Assembly: GCA_022059125.1 (NCBI GenBank)
Contig: JAEUWY010000004.1
Coordinates: 3,472,001 to 3,536,000 of the forward strand
Origin: Corynespora cassiicola
Lineage: Eukaryota; Ascomycota; Dothideomycetes; Pleosporales; Corynesporascaceae
DNA length: 64,000 nt
Reading direction: 5' to 3'
The position numbers were made by a program, and so were the translations under genes. Positions 10,365-22,000 of the stretch are shown piece after piece (the first letter of the stretch is position 1; every line of letters begins with the position of its first letter). The notes beneath the pieces were generated by a model, which was given only the letters and a program-made list of their open reading frames with translations, did not search any database and was not told the origin of the DNA.

Positions 10365-12168
10365 AATGAGGAGTGATTAGGTACAGACTGTTCCAAGTAG
10401 ATCTGCAGTACAAGCAATGGCGAAGAGACTGGGACTGAAGAGAAGAAGTGCGAAGATGCCGATGAGTCCGAAAAGCTGGGAGCTACCGTAGATTAAATGT
10501 GCAGATGGGAAATGTGAAGGCGCATCTCCAGACAGGCCTCCCCGTTGCTCGAAGCAGCCTTCAATTCACCGAATGCCAAGTGCCCCTTCTACAGCCCTGA
10601 GCAACGTGCACACGCCGAGCCAGACTGCCAAGCAATAAACGCTCTCAAGCCGACCGTCCGCTAGCCTGGCCGAGCCAAATATGGTCTGTCGTCGTCGTCA
10701 ACGGGCTCCATGGCTGTGGTCCTCGGCCGGGCGCTCTGTCCAAGGCGTTTACAGGTGCCAAACGACCTTGGGTTTCCCCCAGAATTGCTATCCGTGCGAG
10801 AACCCCGATCTGTTTTCCCAGGCGTATTCTCGAAAGCGTTGCGCACACTGTGAAAAGTCAAGGCAGCTGGCAAAAGGGGCTTGGCCGGAGCCAAGCGGAT
10901 TAAGGCGGGATCCCCAAATGGCCGTCGATCATGTCGGAAACCAGTTCGGGGATTTCCTCGGCCTGGCGTTTCGCCAAGTGACATGCACCTCTGTCGAGTA
11001 TCCACCATGTTCGCCCTTTTGCTGCTGAGATGAATTGATCACGAGCTGCTGCGGGGAGTCTTTGATGAGAAAAGGACAAATTCGGTCCGCGAATGAGATG
11101 ATTGCAATGCGTCATCGAGGGGCAAGGTCGGGCTGCATTGACAGGTTGTGCCCATGATGCGACGGGCAAGGGCCATAGAGTTGTTTGAGATGAGGCGCAT
11201 CAAGGATGCACCTTGCCGCAACAATATTGTGGGCATCGTTTCTCTGCAGTCATGGTCTTTCTCCAAAACACCTGTCTATTTGTGTCCTCAATGCGCGAAA
11301 CGAAACACAAAGTCGCTTGGACAGTAAATCGCCTGCAATGTACTGGGCCTGGGTCAGGCGAGCTTGGCCTCGCGTAGCCAGTGCACCACGTCTGCTCTAA
11401 TCGCTTCTCGAGAAATCATCCCGTAACCCTTTGAGGCTTGCGTCTTCACAAAAAGCACCAGCTATTTGTGATCGCCTCTGAAAAGTACAAGAAGTCAACG
11501 AGTCCATCATTTGCCCTTGATTGATTCCCGAGTGGCGCATTTTCCAATCAGTCTGCAAGAGCTAGCTTGGCAGAACCACCAACCATCTCGTAATATCTTT
11601 TTGGGTGACTGGAACCCAGCTGCACCTTCTCCTAGAGAGCGCGACGCTGTCTGACACCTGCCATATCACTAGCGGACACGCTAGACCTTTTGCAACTAAC
11701 CAGCAGGCAGAGTACACCGCGCTAGCTGCCACACCCAAGCTTCCCGTGTTCATTTTAACTACCATATTCGTCTTGCATTTATCATTTCCATGATAACTAA
11801 ACACGTAAATCAACCCCCAGAAGAATTGTCGCGACGGATCGGGCGGCTGAAGGAGCATCTCACCCCCAGAAGATGATTGACTTGGTAAAAAAGCTCCATT
11901 ATTACCCCTCACTACCCCTCTTTTTGCATGTGCCAAAAGGGAACCTGATCCAGTTTAAAGTTCTCAGCTGATTTATTAAGAGTGGAGGCTGGGTCAATGA
12001 AGACGAAGATGAAGCTGATAGCGACGTTCCACAAGGAGGGGAACGGTCAGCTCGTTTCGCCACAACTAGAAGAGCTTGCTATACAACAGCTCAAATCCAC
12101 ATATTTCGTCTTTGTAAAGTCTTTGTATTAGATTCTGAGATAATCGCTAGGAAGATAGAGACCGGAAA
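10365..12168. other. 1.8-kb intergenic region (divergent promoters)
   Basis: It separates the leftward carbonic anhydrase and the rightward aldoxime dehydratase. Short open frames on both strands lack recognisable domains or spliceable partners. No RNA gene or repeat was recognised. Confidence 0.5.
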
Positions 12169-13278
12169 ATGTCTTCCAGCCACCTCGAATCAGCTATTTC
12201 TCCCTGCCTTCGCCAACTCCGGTCAACCTCTATCCAACTGCCACCCAATCATGCGCCTCCATATGCTGCATACACATCTCGGTTCCCAACCTCGACGAGT
12301 CATGTGGTAGTGACAATCTTGGGCATTCAATATCGTCCTACTGTATCCTCACCATCGTTCCCGACCCCTGAATATACCAAGATAGTATCTTTTCTCGACA
12401 AGCCCACCAATTCAACCCCCAATTTCTGGGAACCATCCTCCTTTACCGATTCTCGAGGATACTATCATATCCTGGTCCTAATCTACTGGTCGTCTGTATC
12501 CAAGTTCCAACAATGGCGATCTGCATCAGGATTTCAGCTCTGGTGGGCCAATCTAGAGCCCTCTCCAGAATGTGGACACTTTTTGGAGATTTTTACGCCG
12601 ACTATGGATCGTTATGAAGATGTGACTTCTCGGATGGACATTCAAGAGGGTGGCGCCCACATGCGAGAATGTATGAGCGGCCCGATCCAGGAGCATGCAT
12701 ACTGGGGTAGCATGCGAGACCGGCTACCCGTATCTCAAGTAGATCAGCTTCATGGCGAAAAGAACAATATGATATCAACCAATGATAATACCATCGCCAA
12801 AAGTGCTGAAAAGGCAGAGACTAGCAGAGGCAGGATCAAGGTGCTAGGCCGGAAAAATTTGTGCGTCATCCGCTCGGGTCAGGATTGGTCCAGCACATCA
12901 CCTGAAGAGCGTGCGCTCTATCTCTCTACGATGCATCCGGTGCTGATTACTGGTATGGATTTCTTGCGAGACGAAGGATCGGAAATAGGGTGCCACAGCT
13001 GTCGCTTTGCGGACATCATCGATCCCATGACTGGGAAGGCGGACAAAGAGAGAACGTTCGGATTGGCATACTTCAACGAACTTGCAAGCCTGGAAGACTG
13101 GAGTCGCAAACACCAAACCCACCTTAACATATTTGGTGGCTTCCTGAAGTATGCAAAGAGACTGGGCGATGACATGACACTGAAGCTCTGGCATGAAGTG
13201 TGCGTGCTAGAAGAGGACCAGCAGGAGTTTGAGTATGTGGGATGTCATAGTCAGACAGGTATGCTCGCCACTCTTTAG
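12169..13278 (+). CDS. haem-containing aldoxime dehydratase (phenylacetaldoxime dehydratase family)
   Basis: A single exon, 369 aa. The family dehydrates aldoximes (for example phenylacetaldoxime) to nitriles with a haem b bound through its Fe(II) form. Family signatures run the whole length: ESAISPCLRQLRS and PPNHAPPYAAYTSRFP at the N-terminus, HAYWGSMRDRLPVSQ in the middle, LCVIRSGQDWSS, VLITGMDFLRDEGSEIGC with a downstream CRF, and the C-terminal KHQTHLNIFGGF whose His pair lies where catalytic His residues are found in characterised enzymes. It ends YVGCHSQTGML, the usual terminus. No signal peptide is present, so it is cytosolic. No nitrilase or nitrile hydratase, often its partner in bacteria, lies in the window, so the onward fate of a nitrile is unknown. 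Confidence 0.9.
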   Translation: MSSSHLESAISPCLRQLRSTSIQLPPNHAPPYAAYTSRFPTSTSHVVVTILGIQYRPTVSSPSFPTPEYTKIVSFLDKPTNSTPNFWEPSSFTDSRGYYHILVLIYWSSVSKFQQWRSASGFQLWWANLEPSPECGHFLEIFTPTMDRYEDVTSRMDIQEGGAHMRECMSGPIQEHAYWGSMRDRLPVSQVDQLHGEKNNMISTNDNTIAKSAEKAETSRGRIKVLGRKNLCVIRSGQDWSSTSPEERALYLSTMHPVLITGMDFLRDEGSEIGCHSCRFADIIDPMTGKADKERTFGLAYFNELASLEDWSRKHQTHLNIFGGFLKYAKRLGDDMTLKLWHEVCVLEEDQQEFEYVGCHSQTGMLATL

Positions 13279-13647
13279 GATGTTCAAGTAAGGACTTCGT
13301 GTTTCCTCTTTAGAAATACGGCCAGGAAATTGTTGAGCAAGTCTCGATGATGAGAAAAACAGTAATGGAAAATATGAATCTCATATATATTTTGGCTATC
13401 AAAAATATTTAGTGCGAATCCGTCTTCATCAGCTATCGACAAATTGAGGCAGAAATACAGTAACAAACGTGCGCTTTTCTGCCATCCATTCCATCATTTT
13501 GCACGACCTCCTTCGAAAGCAAGGATCTTGGAGATGTCAAGTCCTTCACTACGCTTTCCACATACCAAGATACCGACACTCTAGTCTAGCTAGTGTGTGA
13601 TAAACTGCCTTGGCTGGAGGAACCAATGATGCGGTATGAGAAAGCGC
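13279..13647. other. intergenic region between convergent genes
   Basis: About 370 bp between two gene ends; probable 3' UTRs only. Confidence 0.5.
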
Positions 13648-15061
13648 CTATTGCATGGTGACCGTCCTGTTTCCGGGAAGTGTCTCGAGCCCTAGAATAC
13701 TGTCAGAATGTGAATGAGAAATGTGACGGGAAGACTAACACCCATCGATATCTTCGTTCACAACCGGCTTCTGGGTGCACTGATTCCCTTCAGCAAAGCC
13801 TTGAGTCCTCAATTCGGGGCATTCCATGAAGTCACACCGAGCGTCCATGGCCCGCTGCAAGGAATCGCCCTCCCAACCGAAAAGGTAATCCGCGTGATGA
13901 CCATAGCCGGTACTAAAGATTGGATTAATCGATGCGATCGATCTAGGGATTAGAATAGCACCTACGGATCACCTTGAGACCAAACAAAGGGTTGACTGCC
14001 ATCCTCTGGCCATTCAGACTGGGGGAAAATCCCGGTATCCCAAACAGACTCGAAGAAGACTTGTGGTACGCGCACTGGATGTGAAGATGGACACCCGTTG
14101 CCTTGACCGAACGACATGTGGGTCTTGTGGTCCTCACTGTCGATGTTCACACCATCCCAACATCTGGGTTTCTATTAGAAATTGTAAATACTGTTTCTGA
14201 TAGAGTACTCACGTTGGGAAAAATATATTCACACGTATGCCCCCAACGCAGTATCCCTTGGGGAATTCGCTCGTATCAGCGTCGGACACACCCATTGGAT
14301 TTGGCTCGAAATTGGAACCCGTGTAACATCGATAGAGATTCATCGAGCCATCGAAGCTGGATGAACGCTTTGTGGGATCACCAGTCACCATGCGGAAGCC
14401 TGGTTTGAAAGCGGTAATGTTGAAGCTAGCATCATCAGGCGTTGTGTAGTAGACAGTCATGCCGCCGTTCTAAATGTAATCAGTCATAAGAAATATAATA
14501 GTTGATCTTCTGTACTGACAGCTCCTTGAAAGCCTTCATTGGCGATTTGAGGAACACGCTTGAATGTACCGTTGCGTGCGCGAAAATACATGTTTGGCGT
14601 CCAGTAATTAGACTTGTCTGCTCACAGTCAGTGGAAAATCTATGATGAGTCCTTCGTTCCACACACCTTCGGTAAACGTGCAAGTTGTGCACGAAGACTC
14701 GCCCGGAACATCGAAGCTGGCAGGGTCCATGCTCATGTTGAAAGCATCCTGGATTTGTGAGCGAGGCATGGCTTGTGCTGAGTTGCATTACTTACCCCGC
14801 CAACGATCTGAACTTGTCAACTGAGAGTCATATGGCTGGCTGATGTTTTCATACCTGATGGACATGCTGAGATGGGCTTTTACCTGCTTGAACGATGCTA
14901 TGTTACGTTCAGGTTCGCTGCGAAGACAGTGATCGGGACCTCCGGAACACTTACGGATCAAGTCGCTGCGTCACTAACCCAGAACAGGAAAATCGAAGCA
15001 TCTTCTCGCATTGTACGAGTGGTAGCAGTAGTGCCGAAATAAACGTGATTTTGCACATCAT
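13648..15061 (-). CDS. DUF1996 secreted protein, nine exons
   Basis: Exons on the minus strand: 14955-15061, 14855-14897, 14796-14807, 14667-14748, 14520-14617, 14213-14469, 13966-14163, 13740-13912, 13648-13691. All eight introns are 47-57 nt and keep frame, giving 337 aa. The third exon is only 12 nt (Ile-Val-Gly-Gly) and is required to restore the family core HVHQIVGG. The N-terminus is a signal peptide (FISALLLPLVQC). DUF1996 landmarks follow in order: RLDPIVQAGKSPSQHVHQ, SSCTTCTFTEDKSNYWTP, FKPGFRMVTGDP, CVGGIRVNIFFPTCWDG, DSEDHKTHMSF, CPSSHPVRVPQ and YGHHADYLFGWEGDSLQRA, ending DIDGWLETLPGN. The family is extracellular, His/Cys-rich and of unknown biochemical function, often found in fungal secretomes with or without WSC domains; none is present here. 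An ATG pair marks the start. Confidence 0.92.
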
Positions 15062-15794
15062 GGCAGCGAATGACTAGAACGAGGAACAACAAAACGAGTT
15101 TTCAAACGAGTGACAACGGATAGGAAATATGGGCAACCCGGTTAGATTGGCAAGATCTTCCATCACTGGGGATAAATACAAAGTGCCGCAAGTCAGCCCA
15201 CGCCGCTCGTCCAAAGATAATAAGGGTGATCGGATGGTGATGTGGCGCGTTTCGAGTTCCTTGCAGTTCTGAACTCGGCAAGGGTGGTTACCAGGAGTTC
15301 CGCGGAGAATCCCAGTCGAACGTGGAAACGCGTGAGATGAGTGGCTTTCTAGAATCACTTGAAACAATTTTCCTTGCTAGAATGGATCACGGGCCTATTC
15401 TGGGGATTAACGGCGATGCCGTTGACCACGGGTGACAACTTCCTCCAACGCACTCAAATTGATGACAGAGATGACTGCTTCATATACAGACCCCAATGAT
15501 ACTAAAATTCTGGGGGCACGTCTCTTTTGAAAATCCAAAATAATGTATGCCTCGGCTTGATGGTATTCCTGAAATCCAGAACAAGGTCTATCTAGGCTAC
15601 GATCGAGGAAAAAGCTGCCGCAAAGCTTGGCACAGCAGACCTTACTGTCTCCGATAGAGGCACGTCATATCACCTTGGCAGTGCAATAAAAAAAGAGAGT
15701 ACTTTTACCTCAACAGCATACATACCACACTAATGTTTTCAACACTCTGTATTAGTAGTCCAAGAGAGATTTTGATGTTGTCCAAACAAAAAAA
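15062..15794. other. intergenic region upstream of the DUF1996 gene
   Basis: No gene supported. It ends in the T-run terminator of the 5S gene (an A-run on the plus strand). Confidence 0.5.
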
Positions 15795-15795
15795 A
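15788..15795 (-). terminator. RNA polymerase III T-run terminator of the 5S gene
   Basis: Eight consecutive A residues on the plus strand give TTTTTTTT on the transcribed sense strand at the 3' end of the 5S rRNA. Confidence 0.8.
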
Positions 15796-15913
15796 CATAC
15801 GACAGCGGGTATTCGCTAGTGGTCACCCACCTAACTACTAATCCACCGGTACTGTGCTTGTATATGGCTGAGCGGACGGGAAGCCTAATTTTCACAGTCC
15901 TATGGTCGTATGT
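15795..15913 (-). rRNA. 5S ribosomal RNA, single dispersed and somewhat divergent copy
   Basis: The minus strand reads ACATACGACCATAGG at the 5' end and CTGTCGTATGT at the 3' end. The terminal ACATACGAC and GTCGTATGT pair perfectly to form helix I. In between are the fungal 5S hallmarks: GGCTTCCCGTCCGCTCAGCC (helix II/III and A-box area) and GTAGTTAGGTGGGTGACC (loop E/C-box area). Length is 119 nt, followed by eight T. Compared with the common filamentous-fungal 5S as I remember it, the stretch after CTCAGCC and the GATTAGTAG area differ at several positions, so it may be a variant 5S type or an ageing copy. Dispersed single 5S genes are normal in Pezizomycotina. Confidence 0.9.
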
Positions 15914-16232
15914 ATCAATTTAGATAGTTTGTAAATATTTATAGTTGCAGTCGAGCGTCTAATGGAAGTGTGATTGAAGTAGAATTGACTTGCGACCAAA
16001 GCTGTAGTTGGCCAACCGCTCCAAAAGAGGACGGACTAAGTAGAATGTCATATTTAGTATGTGGGTCGGTTTCAGCCACGAAGTAGCGAGGAAGAAACGA
16101 GCGCGACGGACGAACGGTACCAATGTTGCCAACGGACACTGACAGAAAGAACAGTCCAACATAAGATGCATGACGGAAGCTTCTGATGGTTGACATTTGA
16201 TATTTGATATTTGAAAAGAGAGAAATGCAAGC
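15914..16232. other. intergenic region
   Basis: About 320 bp between the 5' end of the 5S gene and the stop codon of the aldolase-like gene; nothing recognised. Confidence 0.5.
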
Positions 16233-17201
16233 TCATTCAAAGGAGCCGCTCATTTCACGTTCATATTCCAGGTCGGGCTGGAACTCCCAGTACAAGCTCT
16301 CTGCATCGCTTGCCATTTTAAAAGTGTAGGCAGCTGCATCATCGTCGACGATTATTTTTGGAATTCCATTGGCAGCCGCTGCCTCGACCATGAGTTGGAC
16401 CTCGCACGATCGCTCCATCAGAGTATACAGGTACGCAGCTTCGTCAACGGTCCCTCCTACGGTCTGATTTATGTTAGTAAGCGTATGTAACCAGGTATAT
16501 AAATCTTGCGTGGGCGATATAGGATAGATATCACTTACTAGTAGGCCATGGTTACGTAGAATCATGCCTTTGCCTTTGGGTCCAAGCGCAGCAGCCAGCC
16601 TCTTCCCTTCAGCTTCATCAAAAACAACCCCGCCGAAATCCTCATAGACAGCCTGAGCATCACCGTACAGGTAGCAAATATCCTGGTTAATCATCTCCAA
16701 TCTTCTCCCAAAGGCACTCCATGCTTTACCTGCCTTGCCATGGCAATGACAAGCCGCATGTACATCAGGCCTGGCTTTATGCACAGCGCTGTGGATCAAA
16801 AAGCCTGCAGCATTCGCTGGCCTGCTTGTATTCCCCCCGACAACCTTGCCGTCGTAGTCTACGAGTACCATGTCGGACCCCTTGAGCGTAGCAAAATGCT
16901 TGCCCAATGGGTTGGTCCAAAAGGTATGCGGATTCTCAGGGTCTCGCACGCTTATGTGACCAGACATTCCCTCCGTGAAGCCTTTCCGGGCAAAGACACG
17001 GAAAGCGCCAGCCATGTGTTCGAGGATCCATGCTCGATGCTTATCGTGCGACGAAAAGAGAGGAATGCCAGGCAGACAGACGCCTTGCGAAATAGCTTGC
17101 AGTGGCGTCAACTCTTTTGTGGGATCATCTTTCGACCTGGGTACCAATTGCTTCGATTGAGGAGCTGCGGGGGCCTCGGTGGAGACCGCGGACGGGGCCA
17201 T
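16233..17201 (-). CDS. class II aldolase/adducin-domain protein
   Basis: Two exons, 16539-17201 and 16233-16463, with a 75-nt intron (GTAAGT...TAACATAAATCAG). The intron is a multiple of three and stop-free, so the unspliced frame also stays open, but splicing restores NHGLLTVGGTVDEA, the family motif. The spliced protein is 297 aa. The fold is the class II (zinc) aldolase/adducin head domain: TEGMSGHISVRDP (77-88), the metal-binding HCH at 152-154 and NHG at 217-219, and a helical tail EAAYLYTLMERSCEVQL. Members include fuculose-phosphate aldolase-like and many uncharacterised cytosolic fungal proteins (commonly annotated as meiotically up-regulated or adducin-like). A precise substrate cannot be given. 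No targeting signal is seen; the first 30 residues are Ala/Pro-rich and probably disordered. Confidence 0.92.
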   Translation of the reverse strand: MAPSAVSTEAPAAPQSKQLVPRSKDDPTKELTPLQAISQGVCLPGIPLFSSHDKHRAWILEHMAGAFRVFARKGFTEGMSGHISVRDPENPHTFWTNPLGKHFATLKGSDMVLVDYDGKVVGGNTSRPANAAGFLIHSAVHKARPDVHAACHCHGKAGKAWSAFGRRLEMINQDICYLYGDAQAVYEDFGGVVFDEAEGKRLAAALGPKGKGMILRNHGLLVSDIYPISPTQDLYTWLHTLTNINQTVGGTVDEAAYLYTLMERSCEVQLMVEAAAANGIPKIIVDDDAAAYTFKMASDAESLYWEFQPDLEYEREMSGSFE

Positions 17202-19091
17202 TGTAAAATGTGGTGGGGGTGAGTGGGCTGGAATCTGCTCGCTGTTGAGGTGAATAGGGAGGGTAAAATCGGACAGCTCGACTGTTCGACATTTATCAAG
17301 CGTCGCGCGCCCTACGACGGCGACGGCATGTACTAATCCGACATGTCTCCGCCTTTCTCTTTATATTTGGCAGGTATACCCGGAGTGCGTAATGTGAAAA
17401 ACGTTGATACGTCGGCTTGCTCGACCTGGATGTTGAAGTGCGGGGCTCTCCATCCCGCCCTAGACGCCGAGCACGTGAGGTGACCCCCACTTCTGTCGCA
17501 AAGTCCAAGTCTATCGGTCTGCCAGCTGCTAAACCTACGGCGAAATGCGCGGAGTGTGGTGGGAATTCAGATGGAAAGCCGTGACAAGGAGGGCACGGTT
17601 GAATATATGGACAGGCCGGGCCATGGTCTGTACCCTCCGACTGCTCCCAACCGTGAGCTTCCAGCAGGCTTTACGTGTCAAAGCACGCGCACTCCAAGTA
17701 CCATGATATTATCGGTATGCTGCTTGATAATCTCGCAGAAAGCTTTGAGCCAGTATCGACGAACATGGCAATCCCTGAGTCCGTGTGATCAAGCCTCTGC
17801 GTCTGCTTGCAGCCTTAACAATCTGCTGTTGGCGTTTCCGAGTGGTTTGACCTATTTTTTAGAGGACGGTCCAACGATATATGATTGCGGGTATTTAATT
17901 CAATCTCAGGTGATTGCTGGTAGAAACCTTTTCCTGTACGCACCGGAGCAAAATATATAGAATTAGTTTGTGTACGGGAGCCACCCCAACTTCTGCGCAG
18001 TAACCGCCGGCAGTAGCGTCTTTGCTTTTCTTGTAGATGTGCCTATGTTGAAAAATCCTCGAAATGGAATAACCAAAGTCCTACTATTATAGATGGGAAT
18101 GGCATGCTGTCAAGAATGGGGCTGGAGACAAGCAGGATGGAACGAGCGAAAAGGGCGTGAGGACAGAGTTCATCACCGCGCACCGTAGGCAGCAACGTTT
18201 GGGGATAGCTCAAGCCATGCATCGAGTGAAAATTTAGTACAAGGATTTCCTTCGCTTCTCCCAACTGTGTGCGCCTGGTGACAAGTGCTTACCCTCAACC
18301 CAAGGTGAGGCCAAGCAAGCGCCACACCATGCGGCGGTGTGGCTGAGTCACAGTCTGGGCGTGCAGGCTCCCTCCAAGTCGGCCAGTCCACGGCCCTCCT
18401 TTCGTCTGAACATGACCGCCCTCATTGTCCAATTCCGAACCTAGGCGCTATGGCCATTCTCATCGAGACGACTAGGACTGCCAGGCGGATTCCCCGTCGG
18501 TATTATCCAGTCGGAAATGTCAGAGTGGAATCGAGGGCGCATCTCGTGGATACCTCCCTCATTTCCACCGTGATGACTGACGCTTGCGGAAAAGAGCCAA
18601 CATAAAAGTCATGTCGCACCATCTTATCATCTGCCATGAATTCACTGACAGGGGCTTGACGTGAGCTATGCCCCCAGGCTGTTGGTTATCATTCTCTGCA
18701 ATGCACGCTGGATTGGCCTGATGCAAAATGACGTCCATTCTGAACATTTAGGGCCCAGGCATCCAACCAGACAGCAGACGCTCCTTCGATAGCTGATGCC
18801 AAGGCGCAGGGTAAGGTGGAGCGAACGGAAGATCAGCCCCCACCGGCGGGTTCACCGGTTTAGCTTGCGCTAAGTTTAGTTGTGCGCAACTGCGATTTCA
18901 GCTATGGCGCACAATGCTCGTTCTCTCAAAAGCTCTCAGGTCGCAATGGGGGTCGAAATCATGTTTCACCGTTCTAACAGCTCCCATAACACATCTCAAC
19001 TCCCCGCGTATCTCTATTTTGCAACCTCTTCGGGACAGCAAGCCACCGTGCAGTCCCTTGTCAGACGAGGCTGGCGTTCTGCCCTGTCGCA
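17202..19091. other. 1.9-kb divergent intergenic region with a hairpin and a TGAGTCA site
   Basis: It lies between the leftward aldolase-like gene and the rightward C2H2 gene. A perfect inverted repeat GCCACACC (18321-18328) / GGTGTGGC (18336-18343) with a 7-nt loop is directly followed by TGAGTCA (18344-18350), the Gcn4/CPC1-type bZIP core. Short open frames here (for example 17556-17960) show no domain. No RNA gene recognised. Confidence 0.4.
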
Positions 19092-22000
19092 ATGGGCGAA
19101 ATCAATTATCAAGACATAGAAAGCACCGCTGCTTTGTCGCCGTCACACCAACAGGAAGACCAGCAGGCCGGAGAAGCTACCAAGGTACCTTGGAAGGATC
19201 CATTCAATGGCGGGCATGACCTTGAGGTTTACCAGCCTGTCAATGTGTGGGACTTTGAGCAGTACCAGCCACCATCGACACATGACCTCGAGCTATATTA
19301 TAGGACCAAAAATTTGACCGTCGAAAGTTATGGTCCTCGTAAGCTACTCTTGACCCTTGTAACCATCTATACTGACCGTATAGATTCGTCTGGCTTTTCG
19401 CAAATGGATAACGTGCTTCCATATTCTGAACTTTACGTTTCAATCGCAGTAGCATCTCGTAAACCGTACTCGCCAAAAGCGTCCTTGACCCCGTGTCTTG
19501 AGTTAGTTACTCAAGGCGAGTCAAGTTCCGGAGAACCCGCCAGTTTTCCGTCTCAGAGCACCTCAAGCTCGAGCGAATCCTACGGGCTTGTGACCCCATA
19601 CCCGTACCAAGGGCCAGATTGGAGCCTCATGTCACCGTGTCCGAGCCTCACCAATAGAAGTGTCATGAGCAGCCGAAATTCTTCCACAAGATCCATTCGA
19701 TCCTATGAATTCGAGGATGAGAGACACACAGGGCGATGCCCTATACCAGAGTGTGGAAGAGTGTTCAGGGATTTGAGAGCCCATATGCTCTCACACGAAA
19801 ATGAGCGACCTGAAAAGTGCCCGTTCAAGTCTTGCGAGTGGAACCAAAAGGGCTTCGCACGAAAGTATGATAAACTTCGACACACGCTCACTCATTTCAA
19901 GAGCACGATGGTGTGCGAATTTTGCCCAGATGTCGGAACTTCATTTGAAAAGACCTTCAACAGATATGATGTCTTTTTGCGTCACTTGAGTAGTGTCCAC
20001 GGATACTTACATGCAGCGCATATGGTCCGAAAGAAGCCCTTAAGCTTTAAAAGGAAGGACTATCCCAGTAAAGCATACGGGAAGGTTGCCAAGTGTTCTC
20101 TATGCTCCGAAACATTCTATCTTCAGGCCTATGGCCAACATCTTCAGGACTGCGTATATCGATACGTACTACGATCTTCTGACATCCAAGACGAAGAAAT
20201 CCCAGTCAAAGCAGACCCTGAAGTACCTCCAAATAGTCCCAGAAACGATTCATTCACCTGCCCGGATCGGTCGAACGTGCCTGCCCATAATTTTCCATCT
20301 TCGGAAGAAGCCACAACCAGCGTTTCCACCGAAACCTCAGCTGAATGTACGAACTTCCCAGCGCCGAATATGGAGCGCAAATCTGCCGTACAAAGCAGTA
20401 CCGACAGGGAGAATGCAATCAACATGCAGGATGGCAATAATTCAGGGATTGAAGATATCCGAGCAGGGCAGGATGCCAAATCTGAGCACAGGAATATCGA
20501 AGATGAAATGGAACAACTCGCCGCTTCGTCACGCTGCCTGTCATTAACTTCATCTAAGGGGGTTGTATCTTCAGGTGATGAAACTGATTGGACTGAGGAG
20601 ACTGGATCACCCGAAAGCCAGCCAGATGTAGTTGGACTTCGACCCATGCTTTCTCCTATGAAGCAGCAGCTTGTTGATGACTTGATGCGAGAGTTCCACC
20701 AATTCTTCAACAATCATCTTCTACCACAATCTAGTGAAGCGGGGATTCGAACATGCAACGGCGAGGAAGCTTCGGGAAAAACGAGGGGAGGCACTTCCCA
20801 GTCCGCATCCGGCACCAATTCGGGATACTCAAGTGTGTCCTTCATGTCGAGAAAACGAAGTTTGAGCGGAGGGTCGTCGCCTCCCAATGACGATGGAGAC
20901 GACTCGAATAAACGAAGAAGACCGGATCTCAACTCCAAAGGAAAGCAGCCTGTTTCTGAAGTAAGATTTGCCTGTCCTTACTACAAGAGAAACCCTGGTC
21001 GGCATCAAACATTCACATCCTGTCGCGACCCCGGTTTCATCATGGTAGCAAGGTTGAAGTGAGTCCACCAGAAAGGAATGATTTTGCCAAAATTGTACAC
21101 TGACATCGTGACAGAGAACATCTATACCGCCGTCATCTTCTCCCCATACAGTGCAACCGATGTTGTTCTACATTCCCTAACGATCCTGCCTTGCGAGACC
21201 ACCAACGCGACCCTCGCGGATGCCAGATACGAGAGCAGATACCTTTGGAGGGCTTCAATAAAGACCAAGAGAGAAAGCTAAAGAGCAAGAAGCGCAGCTT
21301 GGTATTCCAAAGCGAGGAAGAAAAGTGGAAAATGGTATACCGCATCCTGTTCCCAGACGACAATGAAACAGACATGCCTTGTCCTTGTGAGTAGAAATCT
21401 TGGGCTTGCATGAGCACAGAGTTCCCCCAAGCTGACATTGCCGCAGACATCGAATACCAACCCTCCAACACCTCTGTCGAGACATCCAACATCGCCCGGT
21501 TCCAAGAATTCTCCCGCCTCGAGCTTCCACGCCTCGTCCGCCGCACGCTAGAAGTCGCCATCGAGCGAGAGGCACAGCCCCTGGAAGACAAACTCAAAGA
21601 CCGCTTCGTCGACATCGTCAGAGAGTGCCAAAGCCAACTCATCACCATGTTCCAGGGTGCAGGCGTGAGCCTAGACGCCGCCGACATCCCCCCTCTGCTA
21701 CCTGCCGCCGCTACCGCCGCTGCCACAGCCACCACCGCCAGCTCATTCTCAGCACCAACCTTGGGCCCACCATCGACCTCCGAAGCCACTCCGGCGCCTG
21801 CAGCTGGCCAATCGACAGCCACGCCAGCCGTCAATGTACCACGCTTCTTCGCAGAAACGCCGTTCTCGGGCTTTGACTCGTCGCTCCCTCTATCCCTGCC
21901 TGAGCCCATCATCCCCCCTCACTCCTCCTCTTCCTCCTCCTCTTCCTTCATCGCCCCGCCAAACCCCACCGACACCCCCGCAAGCGCACACTCCACCGCC

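Noticed and set aside
17556..17960. 134-codon plus-strand frame upstream of the C2H2 gene
   Set aside because: No domain, no introns or homology cues; chance frame.
21133..21912. 259-codon minus-strand frame opposite the C2H2 gene
   Set aside because: Ser/Arg-rich antisense of the Ser/Ala/Pro region; no domain.
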